From contig JAHLTZ010000008.1 of assembly GCA_025786725.1 (NCBI GenBank), positions 1 through 64,000 of the forward strand: 64,000 nucleotides of DNA, read 5' to 3'. A program made the position numbers and the translations under genes. Below the pieces are notes generated by a model. That model saw only the letters and a list, made by a program, of their open reading frames with translations. It was not told the origin of the DNA and made no database searches. This DNA comes from Syncephalis fuscata. Lineage: Eukaryota; Zoopagomycota; Zoopagomycetes; Zoopagales; Piptocephalidaceae. Numbering within the stretch: position 1 is the stretch's first letter; the number at the start of each line of letters is the position of its first letter. Of the stretch, positions 12,572 through 24,609 are shown piece by piece.

Positions 12572-13119
12572 TAGCCGTGACATACTATTTTTCCTTTTTT
12601 ACATTTGCATTTACTAGCATTGACATTCATTGCAACGGCATGCGTGCCCTTACGCTGCACAATTGCCCTTGATGATTTATACATTATTATTTTACTACTA
12701 CTACTTTACATTTGTCCAATATACACAATAACACGAATCAAGTGTTTCTTTTATACGGTTGCATTATCAATTCATAGCGCCCTTTTGCGTATTTTTTCGC
12801 TAATGTTTGGTTATTTATCGATTGAATTGGCACAGCTTACTAATAATTGCTTATGCATTATTAAAATGTTGTGTCTACATGTCTTTACAACTCTGAGTTT
12901 ATAGAGTGTCGTTTAAGTGATTAAGCAACACATCATCCTTGCATTTCTATATATACTAACAAAAGAACAATATGATAACATCGTGGTGTATAATAAATAA
13001 TAAATAAATCTCACTTTTTTGCTTTAAGCCATAATATATATATATTTATTAATACTATATATCCAATAAGCGATAAATAACATAAAATGCTTTAAATGAT
13101 TATAATGACGAAATTATTG
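12572..13119. other. 3' flank, AT-rich, no gene
   Basis: T-rich 3' region of the preceding gene with AATAAA-like signals around 12990-13010. The ORF at 12605-12904 is a hydrophobic product of T-rich DNA and is not supported as a gene. Confidence 0.4.
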
Positions 13120-13757
13120 CACTTATATTTTTTATTTACTCATTTCACTCATTTTTCTTGATACTTTTAAATACAATTAAATACTTGTTAACTACTATAA
13201 CATGTATTGTTATACATCCAACATTAATTAATTCATGTGTAATTGTCAGTATAATAACGTAATCAATTAGTTATATGTATTATTGCTTTAATATATACAT
13301 TGTCATTATAATATTAATTGTTTAAATGCCATTTATTTAGTCAGATTGGCTATATGGAAGGTGGCTGTTTAATAAACAATATTTATAATAATTATATCAA
13401 TCCTAATCTTACATCACAAACATGCCCAAAATGCAATAGTAGAATATTAGAAAATAAAACCGACTATTCAAACGCAATAATTCATGCTGTACGTAGATAC
13501 GATGACTGCGAAACGATATGAAATCGATCATATGGCTTCTATTAATATTCGATCAATCTTTCTACACATAGCCAACAACAACAATAATCGGCCTCAAATG
13601 CTTCAAAGAAATTAAATAGTATGTTATATTATTTATTTGAATCAATTTATTAACAATATTTAATAGAAAGTAATATAACTATGTTATGCATAACGGCATG
13701 ATTTTGATTGGAACGAATTGTGCTTTGGGGCAGATGTGGGAGCAAAGTAAAATATCA
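13120..13757 (+). mobile_element. Fanzor/TnpB-like C-terminal remnant, copy 1
   Basis: Around 13409-13560 the plus strand encodes the end of a TnpB/Fanzor-type nuclease: CPKC, then a spacer and a degraded second Cys pair (YDDC for CNDC in copy 2). Next comes the region that reads WNRDHMASINI in copy 2, the usual RuvC-III plus zinc-ribbon arrangement of OrfB_Zn_ribbon proteins. Here a TGA replaces the Trp codon, and a one-base deletion destroys the Asp of NRD. No RuvC-I or RuvC-II region is present upstream, so this is a fragment. The 3' flank to 13757 is shared, inverted, with copy 4 (32235-32400), so the repeat family extends beyond the coding part. Confidence 0.65.
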
Positions 13758-14066
13758 ATTAAAATTACTTTACAACCGGCATTAATTATCATAGTTAGAT
13801 TACAATACACTGAATAACTTGTATGAAATTAAGCAATAGTAAAATAAAACTAGGAACGAGTAATTATATTGCTACTGAACAAAGCTATTGGTCTATAAAT
13901 AATAGGCATTGTTATTATTCTACATTGTTATGGATGTTATTAAAACAGAGTTTTAAATGTATATGAATGGTAGCGGAGTAAATGGCTGAATATAAAGTTG
14001 CACGAATGAAAAGTCTATTGCTGTTCGTTCTCTATTATTTCGCACTCTCCAACCATCTTGATAGCC

Positions 14067-15849
14067 ATGCATTTTCAGCATACTAATACTATATTCTTAC
14101 TAGTCGGTGCGTTTGCATATGTCTCTCAGACATATATATTGCCAGCTGAAGCATGTCTAGCGAGAAAAAGATCAGAACCTATTGTAAATTCGTTACTGAC
14201 TTACATTCAGTCGTCGGTTGAGCCGAAAGACCTGAATAGTTTAAACGAACCACTAGCAGCAACTCACGATATTTATAGCGTATTTCTTGGCTATACGCGT
14301 CATTGTTTATCCGATAATAATGCTAAATTGTCACCGCGAAATACTTTATTTGGTTCTGGCATGCTATTATATCCCGATCCAATGTCTATAGAGACAAATG
14401 CCGATGCACCACTTGAACGGCCTTGCATCAGAGCAGATTCGAATGAGAAACCGGATCAATTCTGCCAAGTATGGACCAACGAAAATACATGGTCGCGTTT
14501 GGCCAAGGTTCAACTTGATATTACAGAGGAGATGCTTTGTCTCCTGAACTAATAGATGGATGGGAAGTGGCCGATCGATATGGCTATGATGCACCACCAT
14601 TAATCACCTGGCAAAATACACGATTTATACCCAAACATCTTATAAGACCAGATCCTGATGTTACGGGCGCTATTGAATCTGTCCGTGTTTCATCGACAAC
14701 CAGACAATGGATTGCCGATGATGGTGGCATTCGACTTGATCCAGATCGCAATGCACCGCCACTACTGCATCTTGTATGTCCTTATCAGCGACAAAAGACT
14801 GGCTTGGGCAGATATCAAATGTGATTGAATGGGACGATGCAAGCCATCTATCATTCCGTCCAGCAAGCGAATTGGCTAAACGACGTGTTGTTGCAGTAGG
14901 CGATCTACACGGTGATTTTGCCAATTCGCTTAACGTGTTTAAAATGGCCAATATTATTGATGAAGAAGGTCATTGGGCTGGTGGTAATTATACTGTATTT
15001 GTACAAACAGTAAGATAGCTTGAATCTAAAGTAATAACAGTTTACTAATTTATTATTATTGTTGTTGTTGTTGTTATTAGGGAGATATTGTGGATCGAGG
15101 TCATGATACGATCGCATTATATACATTTATGCGACGATTAAAAACAGAAGCCAGCAATGCTGGTGGACGCGTTGTACAGCTTTTAGGCAATCATGAACTT
15201 ATGAATGTAGCTAATGATTTGCGATATGTAACAACCGAGGATTATGCATCATTTGGTGGACCATATGAACGCCAAAAAGCATTCTCTCAGTATGGTAGTA
15301 TTGGTAGTCGGCTTTTTAAACTACATCTTGTACATCGTGTAGGTGATACGGTATTTACACATGGCGGTATTAACGAAGAATGGGCTCAACATGGAGTACG
15401 CAAAACGAATCGTGATACAACAAAAGGTCTTCCACCTTATATAGCCGAGACTGACATGTATCAGCGCTATTATGGCTGGCCAATATTTGGCGATGAAGGA
15501 CCAGCGTGGTATCGTGGATATGCTCTACATGCAGAAGATTACATTTGTCGCTCGTTATATCGAGCATTAAAAAAGCTGAATGTAAGCAAATTATATAATA
15601 CAATGCTGAATAATTCACTAATAACATTGCTCATACTAGGTTAAACGTATGGTTGTAGGCCATACTTGGCAACAATCAGGTCGTGTTCTGTCAAGATGTA
15701 ATAATCGCTTTTTTGTCATTGATATAGGCATATCTGCCGTCTATGGTAGATTCCAGGGTGCATTGGAAATTGATCCAAGTGGCCAAGTAACGGCACTTTA
15801 TCCAAAGGGTCCGGAGACATTGGTCCAGCCTCCAACCAAAACACTTTAA
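14067..15849 (+). CDS. secreted Shewanella-like / calcineurin-like metallophosphatase with two apparent frameshifts
   Basis: Start ATG at 14067 gives a signal-like N-terminus (TIFLLVGAFAYVSQTYILPA). All metallophosphoesterase motifs are present: GDLHGDF (about 14901), GDIVDRG after an intron at about 15010-15080, LLGNHELMN (about 15180), FTHGGI (about 15354) and VVGHT after a second intron (about 15583-15642). The motif order and the extracytoplasmic leader fit the Shewanella-like phosphatase branch of the PPP superfamily. Two frame changes interrupt exon 1. Near 14530 one base appears missing where GAGGAGATG should read EED. Near 14797 the frame moves by -1 at an AAAA run. A 38-nt GTATGT...CAG intron at 14773-14810 is a weaker alternative for the second. 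Both look like sequencing deletions, though a young pseudogene is possible. The 310 bases upstream show nothing notable. Fanzor remnants flank the gene on both sides. Confidence 0.75.
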
Positions 15850-15864
15850 AATTGTATTAAATTA

Positions 15865-16220
15865 ATGGAGTTACTGTACTTTGACTCTTACATTTTTATT
15901 TACTCATTTCACCCCTTAACACATTTAAATACAATTAAACATTTATTCATCACTACAATATGTGCATTGTAGCATGTATAATATTACATCGCAAATATGT
16001 CCAAAATGCAATAGTAGATAATTGGAAAATAAAACCAACCATTCAAACGCAATAATCCATGCTGTACATAGATGCAACGACTGCAGAACGATATGGAATC
16101 GCGATCATATGGCTTCTATTAATATCCAATCAGTCTTTTTACGCATAGCCAACAACAACAATGATCAATCTTAAATGTTTTAATGAAATCAAATAGTATG
16201 CTATATTCTTTATTTAAATG
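15865..16220 (+). mobile_element. Fanzor/TnpB-like C-terminal remnant, copy 2 (best preserved motif)
   Basis: About 15995-16170 reads CPKCNSR, one in-frame stop, then HRCNDCRTIWNRDHMASINI and a short tail ending in TAA. This is the CxxC...CxxC zinc ribbon followed by the RuvC-III NRD-type motif of TnpB/Fanzor nucleases. The left end starts with the same sequence (CTGTACTTTGACTCTTACAT) as copy 4. Only the C-terminal part is present, so it cannot be active. It serves as reference for the lesions seen in the other copies. Confidence 0.7.
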
Positions 16221-16971
16221 TTTAATATTATTACTGATACAATGTTCTGTTATATTTAATTCAATTCAATTTTATGGAAATGATAATATTATTACACTAC
16301 GTAAATATTTATTATGAATGATCATTTAAACACAAATTAATCTAATCAATTCATTACAATCGATTGTGTAAAAAGATTTACTACCGGGGATTAAAGTAGA
16401 TCGTCAACCAGTAGTAATATGTAATTCGTCGTGCTAATTGGCTTTAACAATATGTGGAATGAAAATTGACTACTTGATGAAGGAATGATGATTATGATTT
16501 TTGATGATATTTGTAATCATGTGTTCGGCATGCCATGCAATGTTTGCTGTATCTTTAATACATAAATAAGAGAATGCAGAACACATTTTGAATAAAGGAG
16601 AAGATTTTTTAAGTCGAGTTTTATTGTATTAGTTTCGAGTGTTTATTTACGAGTCATCTAAGCCGACAAGTGCGACTACTTGTAATAGTTTGACTAACGT
16701 GCCATTCTTTTGAGTAGAAAATTTGATTTATTTTAAATTGAACAATAAAGTGTGTGGCTACGTAAAGAATATACTGTAATGGCATCTCTGTCAGGGACCG
16801 TAGTGCCATCAAGTAGTGCTAATAAATCCCCTCCACAAATATCTAACTAATCTAAATTCCCACGCCTTTACGTGTTTAAGGCGGCACTTCTTTATCTTCT
16901 TCACTTCTTCATTTCGCAACAGGCCATTTCGTCGCTAAAACAAATATTGTTTGAATACATACGTTGCGAGT
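16221..16971. other. intergenic, promoter side of BCKDHB
   Basis: AT-rich, without ORFs or repeats that I recognise. A more GC-balanced CT-rich stretch at 16850-16960 precedes the start codon and is likely the core promoter and leader. Confidence 0.35.
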
Positions 16972-18371
16972 ATGAACAGCGTTGCAAATCGTCTATCTTG
17001 CTTAGCCACTCGCGCTCCCCATAGTGCATTGCGTCCATTGCAATCCAAACTACAGGTAAATGTAATAAATCTGACTACTTTCTTTGCAAGTATTCCTAAC
17101 TATAACTGTCAATTTTTATTACTGTAATATACAATTTAGCTAAATGGTATTCGTGGTCTTGCTTCGGCAGCATCTGGTGCAAATCCCGATGGCATAAAGC
17201 CAGGTGTAGCTCATTCGCAGCTACTATGCACCACCACAGATGCAGCAATGGCCAATCCGGAGCTTGAAGCAATTGCTAGTGGCGATACAAAGCGCATGAA
17301 CTTGTACCAGTCCGTTAACGAAGCACTTGCCGTGGCTTTAGCATCGGACGAGACAGCCGTGGTATTTGGCGAAGACGTGGCGTTTGGCGGCGTTTTCCGG
17401 TGCACCATGGGACTAGCTCAGCAATTCGGCAAGAATCGTGTTTTTAACACGCCGCTATGCGAGCAAGGTATTGCAGGCTTTGGCATTGGTATGGCCGCTG
17501 AAGGACATACAGCCATTGCGGAAATACAATTTGCCGATTATATCTTTCCAGCATTTGATCAACTGGTTAATGAGGCGGCCAAGTATCGGTATCGCTCCGG
17601 TGGTCAATTTGACTGTGGCGGTCTAACTGTTCGTACACCTTGTTCTGCTGTGGGCCATGGCGGCCATTATCACTCACAGACACCAGAAGCGTATTTTGCG
17701 CATACACCCGGACTTAAAGTTGTTATGCCACGCAGTCCTATTCAAGCAAAAGGTCTATTATTGGCATCGATTCGCGATCGCAATCCAGTTATTTTCATGG
17801 AGCCTAAAATACTTTATCGCGCAGCTGGTACGTAATTACACTTTTAATATGAATATAGGCTAATGAATAGCCGAATAGTTGAACAAGTACCAGTTGATGA
17901 CTATGAGCTTCCTCTTGGCAAGGCCGAAGTATTGAAAGAGGGTTTGTAGCTAGTATGATTGGCTTGCCAATAGCTAATAATATCTTTATAATAGGCAAAG
18001 ACATTACTTTAATTGGATGGGGATCACAAATCTACGCACTTGAAAATGCCATACAAATCGCTGAGAAGCGTATGCCTGGTATTAGTTGCGAACTAATAGA
18101 TTTGCGTACCATATCACCTTGGGATATGGACGCAGTTGTGAATTCAGTTAATAAAACAGGTCGTTTAGTTGTGGCACATGAAGCACCACAAACAGGTGGA
18201 TTTGCCGCCGAAATTATAGCAAAAGTTACTGAGCGCTGCTTTTTGCGATTGGAATCGCCGCCACAACGAGTCTGTGGATGGGACACGCCTTTCCCATTAG
18301 TATTTGAACGCTTCTACATGCCTTCTATGATTCGCTGCTACGAGGGAATACGACGAGCAATGGAATTTTAA
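16972..18371 (+). CDS. BCKDHB: branched-chain 2-oxoacid dehydrogenase E1 beta subunit, mitochondrial
   Basis: Beta subunit of the thiamine-dependent E1 that decarboxylates the 2-oxo acids of Leu, Ile and Val in the mitochondrial matrix. Four exons: 16972-17055, 17140-17827, 17879-17941 and 17995-18371. The spliced frame is open to TAA. Exon 1 and early exon 2 form an Arg/Ser-rich presequence. Signature blocks are [61 protein letters not shown] and [13 protein letters not shown]. The C-terminal transketolase half includes [14 protein letters not shown] and [13 protein letters not shown]. These match BCKDHB rather than pyruvate dehydrogenase E1 beta. The third intron uses a GTTTGT donor. No lesions seen. 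Confidence 0.93.
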
Positions 18372-18589
18372 CGATTTGTCTTTGTTTATTAATCTAATTT
18401 GCTCGTTAAACGAATAAAAGACAACCGTACATAACAAATGAATACAAGTGTTTATATGATAGATATTTACATTGTGTAATTGTAGCTTATAATAAAACAT
18501 TAACAATACTAGCAGAATAACTATATAGCACCGTTAAGAATGGCAATGACAAGCCAGTAAGGAAAAAGATTAGTTATATAATATCCATA

Positions 18590-19245
18590 TTAGTCAGCGT
18601 TAATGCCGGTAAACATATCGGAACAGCAATTGTTACGAAGTCGATCTCTATGCTGTGCCCGTAAAGCTCGTGACAACCAGCTTCGCATGCAATCGTATCG
18701 AGCACTACTGCCGCCAATACGCTTCATAGCAATGGCGTTAACGCCACTGGCCGACCTCCATATTTGCAATGAGGCTACACACGTATGTTTTCGCAATAAT
18801 CGATCGTGTTGGAGCTCGTCGACTGAAGGCCGCCATGCAACGGCCATTCGTTTACCATCTGGCGATGTAGAGTGCGGTACGCGATGCCGTATTAGCGTTT
18901 GTATAAGTAATTCGACGATTTTATCGACCCGTTGCAAAGATCGGTAAACAACGCGCGTTGAAGTTAGAATTTTAACCATACTACGTGGAATAGCTACAGG
19001 TGAGCGAGTAGCTGTCTTTGATGAATCTGATGTTAAATTTCCACTTGTATCGGCGTCTAATGGCGCACTAATCGCTTGTGGTAGATTTTTCGTTATTTCT
19101 ATTGGATGAGTATGGCCATTGGTGATGTTTGGTGTAAATCCAGCTGTCGTTGTTGCTTCAATTGTATCAATTGGGTCGATTGTTGTAGGCCGAGTTGAAC
19201 GAGGTTTAATTGGTGCAGATAAAAGATACTGAGCTGTATTATTAA

Positions 19246-19288
<43 letters not shown>

Positions 19289-21222
19289 TTATTATTATTA
19301 TTATTAGTAACTGTAACTGTAGTTATAACAGTATTGGTAGGAATAGCACTAGGAATAATATTAACAGGATTCCATTGATTATCTGATGGCGTAGGACTAT
19401 TGTTTGTTTGATCGGCATCGTATGAGGAAAGATCAAGTTGACTATTGGTACTTTCTGCCAAGTAGAGCGATTCAGCTTGCCACCTACGAGATTCGACTAA
19501 AGCATAAACAGAAACTTCTGGCGAATTTCTACATCTAATAAGGACACGTGATAAAGTGCGTGGCTTATTCTGTTCTTCATTGATACTTGATATGCACTAA
19601 TGATAGGCAAGCGTAATGAAAAAAGCGCACGTCGATTTTTACGACAATGAAGTGCTGTAGAGCCATTAGATGCCGGTAGTGATACTTCAGACGATGAGGC
19701 TACAAGTGTAAATGGGCGTGTTTTTACCTCAATATCCTGACGTGCTTCGTTAATGGCCTGGCTAGCGTCGTCGTGATCTTCTTCGTTTTCTTTTTTGTCC
19801 ATCGCTGTAATATCGTCCAAGTCTTCCGATACAATGGAACGTTCTAAAGCTTGACGAAGAGTGACGACAGCCATGCCTAAACACTTGGCCGCACGTATCA
19901 CCGACTCGCTATGAAATGGATAGTGTAGATAGAGGTAAGGATCGGGTAATGGCCAGCAATCGGGCGGTGGATTAGGCACTGGCGGTTCAGGCTCGCCTTT
20001 ACGCGGCGGTCCACGCACAAACGGATGTGCCAATAGCTTGTAGGATGTTGTGCGTTTCCAGGGATCAGGCCGCAGACAGCGTCGAATACAATCCCAACAA
20101 TCATATGATATATGTTCAGGTTCCCGTTCAATTGTTCCATTAAGTAAAGCGTGTAGATTACGCCGCTTTGATGGATCACCAAATGGAAGCTCACCGGTGA
20201 CCATAACAAACAATACAACGCCTAATTAATGATATTAATAAATTATATTTACCATTCAATGTACTACTCTACCTAGTGACCAAATATCGACTTCTGGCCC
20301 TATTATAATTACAAGTGTTATGCTACATCATTTACTATTAATAATGTGGCTAATTACCGATATACGATCGACCCATAAGAATCTCTGGTGAAGAGTATGG
20401 CAATGAGCCACACGATGTCTCCAATTGCGATCCAATTCGATAATAGTTGGCTAGGCCAAAATCAATAAGCCGGACATTATCATTGATATCGATTACAACA
20501 TTCTAAATTCATTTGTTTAATAAATAAATTTGTAACATAAGTAACTTACTTCTACTTTTATGTCTCGATGAACAACACAATAGCGATGACAATATTCTAT
20601 ACAGTAGTTATATTTATGGCACTATAAATTATCATTGCCTATGCTTACCTACAGCATCTACTAATTGCTGAAAGTAGCGCTGGGCCTCCCATTCGAGCAT
20701 ACCTCGCTCTCCTACACGATCTGCTAACGGTTCGCCTTTGACATATTCATAGAATAGATAAAATCTTTTTGGATCTGTTCGAAAATCGAGCAATGCCACT
20801 ATATTTGGATGTCTGAGATAGCGTGTTAAATTGGCTTCGCGCACAACACGCTCGTCCATCGTTGTTTCTCGGCCATTACGACGCCGACGACGTCGCTGTG
20901 CTTTTTCTGCGCCTTCCTCGCCATTATTTGCGGTGTTTTTGTTACGTGAACGACGCTCACGAGGAATAATTTTTACGGCTAACTAAGCCGCTGTTAGTGT
21001 AGGAATCAAATCCATCGCTCCACGCTCGTCATTTACCTTTTCACAAGTGAGTGCACTACGTACTAATTTCACTTTTCCGTAGCCTCCCTCGCCTAGATTG
21101 CGCAGTATACCAAATTCACCTAGAGGAATACCTAGTGGATACGGTTCTTCAGAAGCGTCTTGGCCACGCGCTTTCTCCAAAGTAATCGCACTGATGTCCG
21201 GCATCGAGATGCGAGTATGCAT
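18590..21222 (-). CDS. Ser/Thr protein kinase, Kin1/PAR-1/MARK-like, with C-terminal KA1-like domain
   Basis: Start ATG at 21222. Kinase motifs in order: Gly loop LGEGGYGKVKLV, catalytic Lys in LAVKII after the first intron, HRDIKVEN, DFGLANYY, activation segment ETSCGSLPYSSPE, PEVDIWSLGVVL, and C-lobe through AHPFVRGPPRKG (about 20000). At least five short introns interrupt the kinase domain. The C-terminal stretch at 18590-18979 (LQIWRSASGVNAIAMKRIGG and neighbouring Arg/Cys-rich sequence) resembles a KA1 lipid-binding domain, which with the T-loop favours the Kin1/MARK group (polarity, exocytosis) over Gin4/Hsl1. Two frame breaks exist. Near 19575-19605 the frame moves by -1, where INEEQNKPRTLSRVLIRC continues in another frame. 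At 19246-19304 an AAT repeat shifts from poly-Asn to poly-Ile. Both may be sequencing indels. Confidence 0.82.
19246..19304. repeat. AAT/ATT microsatellite inside the kinase gene
   Basis: A tract of ATT (AAT on the coding strand) with one extra A in the middle. In the kinase frame it starts as poly-Asn, and after the extra base it reads poly-Ile. The downstream kinase frame (NNTAQYLLSAPIKP) is recovered only if the tract is poly-Asn throughout, so its length or the interruption is probably mis-sequenced or polymorphic. Confidence 0.75.
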
Positions 21223-22024
21223 CGTGTATATGGTATGAAATCGATTACAGTAACACTTTTTTCAGTAGCATGGCGCTATTGCGCCAATGATATACGCTTT
21301 GTGTGTATAATTGTGCGTATAAACACACGATTTGGTCAATTTACCAGTAGCTTTAATTTAATTAAAATTGCGTGGATCAAATAATGGAGTTGTTTTTTTG
21401 TTGATGTTACTTGTTCGTTGTGTTGATGTGTATACAGTAATTGTTATAATAATTGATGAAATACAATCTAGGACTGCTCCTAAGTAATAGATGTGCACAG
21501 TTGTAGCACCGAAAGATGCAAATAAACAGAAAGATACACAGAAAAAGCAAGAAACATCAACTGAGTTGTACCATTAGTGAACATTACAGTAAATAATAAC
21601 CCATTAATTTTTAGGTTGTGATGGAATCCAAATGTCTTGGTTTGCCGTTTATTGTCACTGTGAGGTGAGATAGTAGATCATAGATCAATAGAAAAATAGA
21701 AAGGTCGTGGGCAAATAAATAGATGGATAGGTAGTTAGATAGGCAGGTAGGCAGGTAGGCAAGCAAATAGACAAGTAGACAAAGGAACAGACAGACAAAT
21801 AAAAAAAGGGCGCGTAAAAGGCTTGCGAATATCTATTCTACTACAGTAGATACAATTTAAAATGGACACGGGTTGTGAAGGAGTGGTCTATTCTAGTCAT
21901 GGCATGAAATAATGTTGTTGTCGTCAAGTGAAGCCGTCGGAGGTCAAATCACCGGATGACCAACAATAGCAACAACGGCTGGGCACTCATGAATTGTTTA
22001 CAAAATGAACTAGCAATTTTTTAT
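21223..22024. other. intergenic region with GATA/GCAG-type low complexity
   Basis: Divergent spacing between the kinase promoter and the 3' end of the HEI10-like gene. Low-complexity purine-rich repeats (GTAGGCAG and related) at about 21715-21800. No ORF of interest. Confidence 0.4.
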
Positions 22025-23412
22025 TTATGCATGATGTGGCGAATGCCATTTTTTCTTGCTTTGAAATCGCTGATACTTTTGTCCTTTCGATAGTGTCGAG
22101 GCAGCAATGCGATTAGAGCGCGAATTATGTTGCATATCTTTATTTGCTGTAAAACCCGGTTTGCCTGGTCTTTGAAAGGAATGCACCGTATTTGCTAATG
22201 CTGATCTTGAATCTTTAATCGATGCTGCGCTATTTGCTTTTTTAATGTCAGGGACGATGTCATATCGACCAGCTACCGAATTTGCTCGCCAATTTTCATC
22301 CATATCACAACGGGGAAAATGACTTGTTTAGCCTAAAGGTATTTATACATATCAATCAATATTATTTCTACTATTATTGATGCTATGGTAATAATACTTG
22401 TGGTTTTGATTGGCGGCCTCCTGAAAATGCATTCTGTTTAAATGACTGCTCCTTATTAAAGGAGGGTAAATAACTTGATCGATCCTCTTCCCCTTCATCA
22501 GCTGCATTATATACATGGCGTGTGCCTACTGATGCCATTTGTCGTTTCTGGCGTTCATGTGCATACTAGAATCGAATAATTAATAAAATGATATTAGATA
22601 AAACGATCTTACCAATAACTTTTGATGCTGTTTATTTTTATCAGCTATACGTTCAGCTAGCTCATGACCACGGCGTTTTTCTTGTTCCAATTCATCTTGA
22701 ATAACTAAATTAAATATATTATTAAACTATTAACCTACTATCTGACAGTACATGCATTTAATACGTTCACGCAATCCTGTAATTAAAATAAATGAATAAA
22801 TAAATTAGTACTATATTCTATTTTGTATATTAAAACTTGCGAGCAACTTCTCCATTAGCATTGGTTAGTGCCGCTGTTGTTTGTTCTTCCAATAGTCGGT
22901 ATTTGTTATCATGTACTTTGCGTAGCATTTCCTGATAACCAATCTCCTGCGTTACTTGGTAGGTCCAAAAAGATAATGCACGCTGGCAGACATCAGCAAT
23001 AATGTCTGGTCTAAGTCCGGCCAGTACAGACTATATGGAAAATAAATAAGCAGCATTATACAAATCGCTTCTTATTACCGATTTATAGTCTTCCGATGGA
23101 TTCAACTCGGCCAAAACAATATCGTTGCTATATAATTTAGCATGGATGCTCTATTTATTCTCTGCTGCTATCGATTTACCTTGCAGTCAGGCTAGTCTGG
23201 CAGGAAGGACACAGTAAAGAGATGCTGAATGCAGTATCGGCACAAGCAACGCAGAAAATATCTACGCATACAATCAGTTGATGTCACTATAATGCATATT
23301 TACCACGTCACAACAGCTACATACGCGAACAAGTGGTAACGCAAGCATGTGTCTCACTCCCACCCAGTGATTTGCGGCATTTGCCGTTATTACATCGTAG
23401 TTCGACGTCCAT
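22025..23412 (-). CDS. HEI10: HEI10/CCNB1IP1-like RING E3 ligase (meiotic crossover factor)
   Basis: Family members are RING/coiled-coil SUMO or ubiquitin ligases that mark designated crossovers. Start ATG at 23412. Exon 1 (23325-23412) gives LRCNNGKCRKSLGG...ACVTTCS. A 63-nt intron (23262-23324) splits the His codon of SHIFC, after which follow VACADTAF and LLCPSCQTSL, completing a RING-type Cys/His set. Next come LNPSEDYKS, an arginine-rich LRPDIIADVCQRALSFWTYQ block typical of CCNB1IP1/HEI10, and a predicted coiled coil (DELEQEKRRGHELAERIADK). The C-terminal exon (22025-22303) is a Lys/Arg/Ser-rich tail. Six or so short introns; some donors are weak (for example GTTTTA), so internal borders are tentative. 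Function is assigned by family resemblance only. Confidence 0.83.
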
Positions 23413-23551
23413 ACACGTTTAACAACATATAAAATTCCGACACATGGATTCAGATGTAAAGTGAAAGACATGACATCATCTAAACAAGTATAAAATCGTA
23501 TTTTTGTATAATACTTTCATCTTTTTTACTACTCCTTTAATCACTTACACA

Positions 23552-24609
23552 ATGTTAAACAAAATTATACATGTTAAATTGAACGGCGGCCAAAAGCAGC
23601 TAGAGGGCCAGCTACAACTGCCGGATGATAGTAATGCTGGTCTTTGTCTTTTTGTCCATGGCAGTGGCAGTTCACGCTTTAGTCCAAGGTAATGATTATT
23701 GATAATCATTACCTATTTACTTAATTAATTAAAATACGTATCCTTACTATTTATTAATAGAAATCGGTAAATATCAGCCCATTTACTCATGTTTATTATT
23801 AATAAGATAAAAAAGACTAGTAGCCGATCACCTTTACAGTAATAGTATTGGCTTTCTATTGCTGGATTTGCTAACTCCAGACGAAGAAAGAGAAGATAAT
23901 GAGACACGTGAATTGCGTTTTGACATTCCATTGTTAGCTAAACGAGTAGTAGCAGTTATTGATGCTTTACAAGAGCATAGTAGTACACGGGACCGACCAA
24001 TAGCGCTATTTGGCGCATCTACTGGTGCCGCCGGTAAGAAGTCTAGCCCAGTATTGAATAGCAACACTTGTATTAACTGTGCAATTTTGATGCACTAATA
24101 GCGGCCATCATGGCAGCTTATGAACGACCAGACCCTGTCAATGTATTATATCCCGAGGCGGTCGACCAGACCTGGTGCCAGCATCAATTTTAAGTGGTAC
24201 TCAACTGCCGTCGTTATTCATTGTGGGTGGCAACGACGCTTCAGTTCTCAAGGCAAATGAACTAGCCTTGAACATGCTTGGCGCACGTGAAAAGCGTTTA
24301 GAAATAGTTCCACATGCCACTCACTTATTCATAGAGTCAGGTAAGTGGCGGTTTATAAAGATCGACACGTGCACAGTGATATAGAAAAAGAAAAAGAAGG
24401 AGACAAGTTGAATAGAAACGCAGGTCAAACTAAATTACCGCTGATCCTATTTCCTTATTATCCGTCTGTCTGTCTGTGTGTGTGTGTGCGTATCTATTTC
24501 TATATAAATACGCATATACAAATTAATTGTTTTAGGTGCTCTGGAACAAGTGGCTGTCCTGGCTAGTAACTGGTGCCTTCAATATTTGCGTCCACCTTTG
24601 TTTCAGTAA
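23552..24609 (+). CDS. alpha/beta hydrolase, dienelactone-hydrolase-like
   Basis: Start ATG at 23552 (MLNKIIHVKL). The N-terminal exon has the oxyanion-side motif FVHGSGSSRFSPR. A 6-nt microexon (23761-23766) then supplies the NR of the family motif SPRNR, and exon 3 begins at 23816 (LVADHLYSNSIGFLLLDLL). Further motifs are LTPDEERE, the nucleophile elbow FGASTGAAAA (Ser nucleophile, split by an intron), the acid-residue region IVGGND and the histidine HATHLF. A GT/CTGT-rich intron precedes the last exon, which ends YLRPPLFQ. One frame break near 24155: VNVLYP changes frame before RGGRPDLVPASIL, explained by one missing C in the CCC run. Bacterial relatives are often described as dienelactone hydrolases; the substrate is unknown. 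Confidence 0.82.
23761..23766 (+). other. 6-nt microexon (AAATCG)
   Basis: Intron 23689-23760 (GTAATG...AATAG) and intron 23767-23815 (GTAAAT...AAAAG) enclose AAATCG. Splicing in this piece gives SPRNRLVADHL, which restores the SPRNR motif I know from this hydrolase family. Skipping it keeps frame but loses the two residues. Confidence 0.75.

Noticed and set aside
12605-12904. Hydrophobic ORF of 99 aa after the polyQ gene
   Set aside because: Composition follows the T-rich 3' flank; no conserved motif and no promoter context.
14773-14810. 38-nt intron explaining the second phosphatase frame change
   Set aside because: It would be in phase, but is much shorter than other introns here, and the bases it removes encode a plausible peptide when one A is added to the AAAA run.
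14067-15849. Programmed ribosomal frameshifting in the phosphatase
   Set aside because: No slippery heptamer or strong downstream structure seen, and unrelated genes in the window have the same kind of single-base loss at homopolymers.
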